A stretch of 64,000 nt of DNA from Halocaridina rubra (taxonomy: Eukaryota; Arthropoda; Malacostraca; Decapoda; Atyidae): contig JAXCGZ010020877.1 of assembly GCA_037179515.1 (NCBI GenBank), positions 64,501-128,500 of the forward strand, written 5' to 3'. The translations under genes were made by a program, and so were the position numbers. Below are positions 56,266 to 64,000 of the stretch, one piece after another. A model generated the notes under the pieces. It was not told the origin of the DNA. It did not search any database and saw nothing but the letters and a program-made list of their open reading frames with translations. Numbering within the stretch: the first letter of the stretch is position 1; each line of letters starts with the position of its first letter.

Positions 56266-57661
56266 AAGGGTAGGAAGCTAGATAAATCACATGTACAAAC
56301 ATAATAAAGTGTAGAACAAAAACAGAAAATTTAAAGGCATCATTTACAACCCATCCTACTCCAACTGAGTTGAAGGGTCTAACAAATCTGACTCTTTCCT
56401 CTGGTAAAGGAGAGGGAACTGGCTGAGAGATCGTCTTGCCAACTGTCTTTTTGCACAAAATACATGTTTTTAATATTTTCTTCACAATAAGTCTACCATT
56501 AGAGATCCAAAACTGTTTCCTGAGTCCTGACAACATTTGTCCTAATCCACAATGATGATGTTGAATATGATAATGAACTATTATAAGTTTGGTCAATGGA
56601 TGTTTGGCAGGTAAGTAAATTGGAAATTGTGCTTCAGGAGATAGATCTGAATTCTGTAATCGACTGCCACAACAAATTAACTGATCTTCGTTCAAATGTA
56701 AATCTAATTGTTTGACTAAATTCATGAGTTCTGAAGCTGGTTTAGCACTTTGCTCAGGTCGTTTCAAAAATGCAAATAAAGTAGGAAAACTTTGTAACTG
56801 GACTAATCTAATACAAGCATGAAGAGTATTCAACCTGAACTTGTAGTGGAAATAATGATTACAGAACTGCTTTACATATGACATGATTCTCATAACTTTA
56901 GTAAAAGATGAATATTTACTCATCTCAAAATGAGGAAGTATGGGTTCATTAACATTAGGTTCTGTTAAAATCTCATACACTACTGTAAAATTAACAATGA
57001 ACTCTTTCTGTTGTGGATATTCTGATGGATTAAGCAAAAATGAAGGTCCATGTCTCCACATGACATTGCTATTCAACTTTGATACACTAACACCTCTGGT
57101 CAATACATCTGCAGGATTCTCTCTAGATGGGACATGTAAAATGTTCAAATCAAACTTAGATCGCAAATTGCGAATTTCACACACTCTGTTTCTCACAAAA
57201 ACATCTGATGATGAATCATGATACACCCAATTAATGGCCACTTCACTGTCACACCATATAGTGCAACCTTTGAATGCTAATTTCTCATTAGACAAGAGTG
57301 TCTGAGCCAATGCTTAGGCTAAAGTAAGTGAGAGTAACTCTAACTTAAGAATGGTGAGTGGAGGATTTGGTGATACTCTTACTTTACTCATAATGATATC
57401 ACTAGATTTGCTTCTTAAGTCCACAGCATATGCAACTAATCCATAAGCTACTTTAGATGAATCACAAAATATGTGTAAATCTGATACACCAGGGACAATT
57501 ACAAATCTAGGATATTGAATGGTTGACATCTGATTCAAATCTCTGCAAATAACTGAAAATTCTTGTACTAAAGGTTCTGGCAAAGGTTCATCCCAAGAAC
57601 ACTTACTTCTCCATAATTTTGAAATGAACAACTTTCCCTTGATCAAGATTGGTGATAACAA
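56260..57661 (-). pseudogene. BEL RNase H and truncated integrase
   Basis: The frame from 57661 (LLSPILIKGKLFISKLWRSK, HIFCDSSKVAYGLVAYAVDL) continues after an in-frame TAG at 57311-57313 into CTIWCDSEVAINW and VPSRENPADVLTRG (RNase H-like). Next come HYHIQHHHCGLGQMLSGLRK and CILCKK (integrase HHCC finger). At VRPFNSVGVG, where the catalytic core should begin, the sequence turns non-homologous and runs toward the LTR. The integrase core with its DDE residues is missing. Confidence 0.85.
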
Positions 57662-57699
57662 TCCTAAAGGATCAAATACACTAGCAATTACAGATACAA

Positions 57700-59456
57700 C
57701 TGAAGGTAAAAGAACAGGTTTTAAGGCTAAAGAGAGCGGATGGAAGCATCACTGAGACGGATGAAGAGATCTGCAAAGAATTGAACAAGGAGTTTCAGTT
57801 AGTATTTACAGTAGAAAATACCCCACCCCCTCAGATTGCAGTGATAGAAGCTCAAGGGCCGGTATTAGAGAACATCAACCTTACAGCCACAGAGGTATGG
57901 AAAGCGCTGATAGATTTAGATGTTCATAAAGCTACAGGTCCTGATGACATATCCCCTCATGTGCTTAAAAAATGCGCAAACACAATATCAGTGGCACTAA
58001 GTATCATATTTAAAAAGTCACTGGAGTCGGGGGAGATTCCAAGATGCTGGAAACAAGCAAATGTGATACCTATCTTCAAAAAGGGAAGGAGGGATACGGC
58101 TCTGAACTATAGACCAGTTTCCTTGACCAGCATAGTTTGCAAAGTTATGGAGAAACTACTAAGGAAACATATCTCTCTTCACTTGGAATCCTTCAACTTT
58201 TTGTCAGTGAGGCAACATGGCTTCAGAGAAGGTAGATCAACAGTAAGAAAATTATTAGAATTTTATGATGAGGTAAGCCAAATCTTACAGGAAAGAGAGG
58301 GCTGGGCAGATTGCATATTCCTAGACTTCCAGAAAGCGTTTGACACTGTTCCACATGGGAGACTTATTAGGAAGCTGCAAGCAATGGCTAGAATAGGTGG
58401 AAATGTTTTGGAATGGATAAAAACTTACTTAGAAGGAAGGGAACAGAGGGTTAGAGTAAGACACTCAGTGTCTGAATGGAGAAGAGTTAGTAGTGGAGTT
58501 CCACAGGGTTCAGTTTTAGGGCCACTTTTGTTCCTTGTATATGTAAATGACCTACCAGAGTCTGTAAATTCATTCATGAATATGTTTGCAGATGATGCAA
58601 AGATTGTGAAGAAAGTAAAAAACGAGAACAATGGTAGAGAACTTCAGGAGGATCTAAATAATCTGCATGAGTGGTCAGAAAAGTGGCTAATGAAATTCAA
58701 TACTTCAAAATGTAAGGTAATGAGAATGGGTACAAGTGCAAGAAGGCCCAAGCTTGACTACTCGGTGGCTGGAGTACAACTTCAAGAGACAGAAAATGAG
58801 AGAGATCTAGGAGTAAACATACTGGCAGATTTGTCTCCAGAAATACATATAAATGGCATAGTAAGGGCAGCATATGCATTCTTATCAAATGTAAGGGTAG
58901 CCTTCAGGCACATGGACAAGGAAATGTTCAGAAATATTTATGTAACCTATGTGAGGCCAAAACTCGAATATGCAGCCCCCTTTTGAATTCCGCACTTGAA
59001 AAAGCACATAGCTAAGCTTGAAAAAGTTTAAAGACATGCCACGAAACTGGTGCCAGAAATACGCAATCTCAGTTATGATGAGAGGCTGAGGGAATTAGAC
59101 TTACCATCACTCGAAGCTAGAAGAGTGAGGGGGGATATGGTGACAGTCTTTAAATTACTTCATGGTTATGTTAGAGTGGATAGGGATGGATATTTTGATA
59201 TGGCTGGCTCTAGAACTAGAGGTCATAGTTTGAAGCTTCGTAAGAAAACTTCTTTGCAGGATGTAAGGAAATACTTTTTCAGTGTAAGAGTAGTTGATAA
59301 TTGGAATTGGCTAAGCGAGGAGGTAGTTAATGCTATCTCAATCCATAGTTTTAAGGACAGGTATGATAAGTATCACTAAGTATAAAATGGAACCGATCAG
59401 GAGACGGGAAGATACGAGCTTTGGGCTCTTTCCAGTAAACACAATTAGGTAATCAC
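57700..59456 (+). mobile_element. 5'-truncated LINE copy N inside BEL
   Basis: About 1.76 kb plus-strand copy, starting in the ORF2 linker (tgaaggtaaaagaacagg) and ending with the stem-loop and one tail unit. It interrupts the BEL Pol between SSKKVI and VVSVIASVFDPLG, antisense to it. At most a 3-bp direct repeat (act) flanks it. Confidence 0.9.
57720..59379 (+). pseudogene. LINE ORF2 RT fragment, copy N
   Basis: Open from 57781 to 58986 (401 codons) through the RT with VPQGSVLGP and FADDAK. Then a TGA replaces the Trp of PFWNPH at 58984, a TAA follows near 59028, and the C-terminal domain resumes at 59050-59379. The fragment lacks the endonuclease and ORF1. Confidence 0.85.
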
Positions 59457-60900
59457 TTTCTTACTTGAGTACAGTTTGATTTCATTGTTTACAACATTCC
59501 AAGAAATTCCTAAAACATTTATATTATTCAGATCCAATTGGTCATGATTAACCCCTACTTCATCATTAAATTTTGCATCATTATTCACCCAACCTTGTAA
59601 TGGCATAGAGGCTTCTGCTAAAATAGAATTTACTATGGGATACTCTGTTTTTAACTGTTCAGAGTCTGAATAGGTACAAACAAAGATATCTACATAGAAA
59701 TGAGAGATCAGAGACTTAGCTACTGGATGTGAATGTCTCCAAGTGATATGTGAGTGTTTTCTGAAGCAAAAAGGGAGATGATGTTGTACCAAAGAGTACT
59801 ACTTTAAATCTATAGGTAACTACCTTCTGAAGTGTTTCATCCTCGAACCACAAGAATCTACAGAAATCTCTGCAGTTTGGCAAAATACCTATACGTAGGA
59901 AGGCTTTGGAAATGTCTGATACAGCAGCTACAGGGTTAGTACGAAATTCAATGAGTGAATCGACAAGTTTATGGGTTAGGCTTGGACCTGTTAGTAAACA
60001 ATAATTCAGACTCTTTGATTGTGAATCAGCTCTACTAGAAGCATTAAACACTACTCTAATAGGAGTGGTAGGAAAATTCTTGTAGACTGGATGATGAGGC
60101 AAGTAATGAGTCAGTCCGTCTGTAACTGAAGGGTTATCAATTTTCTCAATGAATCCCAATTCAATGTACTCATTAAAAATCTCTGAGTATTGTCCATAAA
60201 GTTCTGGAAGAGTTGCAAAGGATTTACCTAGTGACATGAGCTGACCAAAAGCTCTTCTATAGTTAGTTGCTGGTCTCTCAGTGCCCTTAAAGGGTAATTC
60301 CACAAAATACTGATTGTCTGCCTTCTGGCAAGTGGACTCCAAATGACTCACTGATTGTACTTCCTCAGGTGTTAAAGTTTCATTCTTAATACCAATAACA
60401 TCTAAATTCCAAAGGTTCTGAACTTCGGACTCAAGGGTGTGTACTCCTACACGAGCACAAAGCACATGTTGCCAATTAACTGTGTTAACTGTCTGAGAAC
60501 TAATTGCCCACTTTGGCATAGGTCCAAAGATAATCGAACCTGCTGGACTAGACAAAAGTGTAATTCCAGAATAGAAAGTATGATTGGTCACAAATCTAGA
60601 ATAGTAATCTGCACCAATTACCATACTTATGTCACTAATCACATCAGACTCAACGATAAGATCTGCAAGTTTGATCCCCTTTTTTGTGAGTGTTTCTGCA
60701 ACACTAGCAATGCCAGGTACATATAACGTAGTGTTAACCTTATCATAGACGACAGTTCGGAATACGTTGTGTACCAATGCGTACTACAACACGAACGACG
60801 TCACACAAAATGTTTTCGGCTTGATTACCAAATGAAGTCAGTTTAAGTGAGATACGAAACACTGGATTGAGTTTAAGGCGCTTTACTACTGCAGAATGAA
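59457..60900 (-). pseudogene. BEL protease end and reverse transcriptase
   Basis: Two frames. 59716-60777 reads YVPGIASVAETLTKKGIKLA, VIGADYYSRFV, YFVELPFKG, RVVFNASSRADSQSKSLNY and VSDISKAFLRI (RT catalytic region A). A one-base shift at about 59745 moves to LISHFYVDIFVCTYSDSEQL and NVLGISWNV. The expected second Asp of the YVDD motif is Ile here. The frame is also broken between the protease (60902) and 60777. Confidence 0.85.
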
Positions 60901-60901
60901 T

Positions 60902-62506
60902 TTAACACCGTTGAGCACCGGTATCTAAAAACATCCTAACTGTTTCACGTACCCCAGCACCAGAAATCTTAACAATTGCTGTAGGAAGTGCTACTGAAGG
61001 AAGTGGAACCTTATTAGTCTGGACATCTGTTTGAACAGAATTAGCGACACTGTCATCTCTTCCTGACAGGATTCTAAACTTATCATCCACTACTACTTGA
61101 TTAGTGGGAATGTTACTGTTAAGGTTAGTTCCATTATTAATAACTGTTGGGGCATTAGACGCAACTGACACTTGATTAACTGCAGTACTACGGTTGGTTA
61201 GTTTCATGCAGAGAAAGGTATGATGTTTGCCATTACAATTTCTACACTCGGCCGTCTCTCTACACTGTGAGGCTCTATGGCCTTTCTGCATACACACGAA
61301 ACATAGTTCTAACTCTCTAACTCTGTTCTTCCTGGCTTCATGAGTTGCATAATTAGAACAAAACTTAGTATTATGAATATCCTTACAAAAGAGACAAGGT
61401 TTGTTCCAAGTACTTGAATTGCTAGATGACGAATTAGACTTATTTTGAGTCTGGGACACAACTACTTGTTTAGGTATTGTACTAAACCTATGATTAGAAT
61501 TTGTACTATTATTCTGACTAACTACTACTTTAGTTTTGGAATGTGCATCAGAATGTGAAACTTGCTTATTCCTAGACTGATCAGAGAGAATACGAGAACA
61601 TTCCATGACCTTGATAAGGTGTCCAATACCATCCTTCAATTGTGTAATAGTCAAAGTATAAGTACTGTACTTATTAAAAAGATACTCTAAAGTTTTAGGA
61701 CTAAGTTTCTTAGCAATTATGTCTTTTATTAGGTAGTCATCACAAGGTACTTGGGTTACACCCTCTATCTGCATCAACAAACGTTGAAATGTTAAGTGAA
61801 ATTCAGTCAACTCAGTTAAATTATGTTCAGGTGGTTTGATGTTCATCAAGTCTAAATGTAATTGTTGCAACAAAAGGTCATTGTCGGCAAAGCTTTTTCT
61901 CAACAAACTTAATGCTATACTGTAATTACCACTAGTTATGGGAAGACCCTCAATGGTTCTATAAGCTTTACCTCTCAAATAAGATCTGAGCATGCTAAAT
62001 TTCAATACTGGGTCAATGTCTTGACGACTATCAATTAAACTACTAAAGGAATCCCAAAAACAATTCCACTGACTCAACTGACCATCAAATTCAGGAATCT
62101 TAATCTCAGGCAACTTAGGGTGTGGAAGGGGTCTAGCAGGTACTACTGTCTGAATAGGAGCTTGACTAGTTGTAGCTTGTGCTTGACTACCAAAGGACAA
62201 ATGATCATCTATAGCTGACTTAATTAGTATGAGCACTTTATAGGCATTACGTTTCAGAGTTCTGTGCTCTCTAGAAACTTGGCTAAGCTGGGTACTATCA
62301 ATAGCATCTTGACTAGCTGTCCAATGTACATCAATGGACTCGTACAACTTTGTAAGTTCTGCTTCTGAAAACTGTAACGACCGTAAGGATGGTGGAGGAG
62401 ACGCTTTAAGGTCATGTTCTATAGAACTGAGCATATCTGTCAGATCATCGGTTACAACCTTGTAAAGTTCAAGCCCTTTACTTTCAGCGATTGATGGTAA
62501 AGACAT
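60902..62506 (-). pseudogene. BEL Gag ending in a truncated protease
   Basis: 534 codons from ATG at 62506 (MSLPSIAESKGLELYK). Residues about 125-290 (LPEIKIPEFDGQLSQWNCFW, FSMLRSYLRGKAYRTIEGLP) match the DUF1759 Gag-type domain of Pao elements. Three Cys/His clusters follow (CLFCKDIHNTKFC, CFVCMQKGHRASQC, CRNCNGKHHTFLC). The frame then enters the aspartic protease motif FLDTGAQRC and stops at TAA. The same frame stays open beyond the stop for about 40 codons, so the stop looks like a mutation within Gag-Pol; a natural readthrough site is an alternative. Confidence 0.85.
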
Positions 62507-62822
62507 CTTGCTGGATTAATCTTTACCTTATACAAATCACAATAATTTTGGCTAGGTGGCCAAACTAAACTAATACCAAAATTCACTAGGATTATAATAT
62601 TTATATCCTAGGTACACTTGATTACACGCATGTATTCAAATAGCTAATCTAAACCTTCCCTTGGACTAAAGAATTCGACATCAGCAGTGATATCACAAAA
62701 AATATGCCCTGGATTTATGCGCAGTGTTTTAATATCAAAGTTCAAAAACAATACCAAAGGTAGCCTATTCCAAATTCCATTCAGTAAATGTAGTAAAGTA
62801 TGCTAGCTAGGCTTGGCACCAT

Positions 62823-62840
62823 CCGGTTCAAAGGACCAGA
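62823..62840 (-). promoter_or_regulatory. Primer-binding site of BEL element (tRNA-Tyr-like)
   Basis: On the minus strand TGGTCCTTTGAACCGGAT, about 13 nt after the 5' LTR. It resembles the complement of the 3' end of metazoan tRNA-Tyr (remembered as ...ATCCGGCTCGAAGGACCA) with two transition mismatches. Confidence 0.6.
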
Positions 62841-62853
62841 AAAAACTAGAATA

Positions 62854-63792
62854 TGTGGAGACTATTCCCAGAATGCCTGCTTTCACCTGGTCAATGAATA
62901 GTCTACTCTGATTTTTGCAGGCTACCGTACACAAAAATATTTACTCCACCAACTTCAAATAAAGTTGGGCTAAAACTTACTGGCTTATAATTAAATATAA
63001 GACAAACTGTACGGTACTAAAGGGGAAGGGCATGAGTTACGTTTGCTTAATAGTTAGTGGAGAACTCCCACTGGTTAATAACACAAATACACTAAATAAT
63101 ATTAACTGAACACTGCATAAATCCAGGCTTAAATGAAAGATTCATCTATAAAATATAAAAATATATTGAAAAAAGTTAACATTATAATGGAGAGCAATAT
63201 TTCAGCTAAAAGAAAAGGATAAATTTTACTTTAGTTTAGGTGGCAATAAAGTAAATTTTACAAAAAACAAGGAGTTATAGCTCCAGGCACGACTGCTGGA
63301 CACATCAAAATAAACAACACTTAATATCGAAATAATAATTGTTCAAAATCCAAAAACTTTATACAATATTGAAACACAGTCACTGCTTGACAAATTCGAC
63401 AGCACTAGTCCAAGGGGCGAAATGGGAGGCTCATAAATTTACACGAATTTTACGAGTCTCTAACAATAGCTCATCACCTGGTGCCGTCCTCAGAGAGAGT
63501 CCTCGTTCATTCTGTAAACAAATCAGACGAGCATCACATTCTAAAATAAAAGGATATAATTTTATCATATTATACATAATTAAGGATTTCCTAAGATTTA
63601 GATTAACTTTACAAACAAATCCCATTTATTCATGAGAAAATGATGAAATTAATGACAAAATAAATAATAGTTATAATATAGTCTCTCAATGAATATATTC
63701 ATGAAGGTAGATGCATTATTACTTATGGTATTACAATAAAACACACACAAGGTATAACTAATGAAACTGTGTGTGATAGACAAATCACCACA
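62854..63792 (-). repeat. 5' LTR of BEL element
   Basis: About 939 bp; the plus strand begins tgtggagactattcc and ends tcaccaca. Followed by target duplication tgctt. Confidence 0.92.
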
Positions 63793-63797
63793 TGCTT

Positions 63798-64000
63798 CAT
63801 TTTTTTTTTCTTATTAATGAAGGAAGAATAATGTTGTGCCCGTTCTCTCATATCTATTGGTATATTCTAGAATTAATTCAGAGTTTTGTAGGAGATACTT
63901 TCCATTCATTTGGGAAAGATACCATAAACAAATGACATGGGTAGCTATAAAGTCCTCCTTGTCTCCTATTTTGGCTAATTACATAAGGAGCTATTTGAAT
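63798..64000. other. No recognisable gene
   Basis: Short flank after the BEL element, with a T-run at about 63800. Nothing recognised. Confidence 0.6.

Larger units (their letters stand above)
55312..63792 (-). mobile_element. Defective BEL/Pao LTR retrotransposon
   Basis: Minus-strand element with LTRs of about 940 bp whose ends form the perfect inverted repeat TGTGGTGA/TCACCACA (left LTR). It is flanked by the 5-bp duplication tgctt (55307-55311 and 63793-63797). Gag with a DUF1759-like region, a protease motif, Pao-type RT, RNase H and an integrase zinc finger identify BEL/Pao. It is inactive: frameshifts, in-frame stops, no integrase core, and LINE copy N inserted antisense at 57700-59456. 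Confidence 0.93.

Overview
The window is a eukaryotic, AT-rich, repeat-saturated stretch with no convincing host gene, rRNA or tRNA. The invertebrate-type LINEs, BEL/Pao and Gypsy elements, abundant (TG)n tracts and an AACCTAA-type foldback suggest an arthropod with a large genome, most likely a decapod crustacean. That taxon is inference. Almost everything recognisable is a transposable element, and many elements are nested.

The dominant resident is one non-LTR retrotransposon family of the CR1/L2-like group, about 4.04 kb when complete. It has a very short 5'UTR, ORF1 (coiled coil plus an L1-ORF1-like RNA-binding domain), ORF2 (apurinic-type endonuclease plus reverse transcriptase), a 3'UTR stem-loop and a tail of 14-nt repeats. 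I letter the copies: alpha (1-2889), beta (2890-6830), A to J (6831-19040), M (21560-25865, ancient, + strand), L (30543-33800, +), K (45237-49278, -), O (52136-52658, +) and N (57700-59456, +). Copies alpha to J lie head-to-tail on the minus strand, several separated by (TG)n. Repeated truncation points, shared stop codons and shared flanking DNA show that much of this array grew by segmental duplication. Copy J (14997-19040) has both ORFs open and all recognisable catalytic residues. ORF2 has no ATG at its start. It overlaps ORF1 in the -1 frame, across a heptamer of the AAATTTT slippery class, so a -1 frameshift is a plausible expression mechanism. In alpha and beta one extra A fuses the two frames.

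The middle (19-35 kb) holds a Tigger/pogo transposase remnant, dead copy M carrying a SINE-like insert with a 15-bp target duplication, long (GA)n and (TA)n tracts, and a degenerate RTE-like LINE (about 27960-34180, -) split by copy L. From 35487 to 40339 lies a young Gypsy retrotransposon with apparently identical 190-bp LTRs, a 5-bp target duplication and one intact Gag-Pol ORF. From 40.3 to 45.2 kb there are a probable hAT element with a Tigger-type MITE inside it, and a foldback repeat.

The right end has complete LINE copy K, then two minus-strand LTR elements lying 174 bp apart: a Gypsy element (50620-55137) and a BEL/Pao element (55312-63792). Both have matching 5-bp target duplications and primer-binding sites. 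Both are broken by frameshifts, by loss of part of the integrase region, and by antisense insertion of a 5'-truncated LINE copy (O and N). Boundaries were read by eye, usually to within a few bases.
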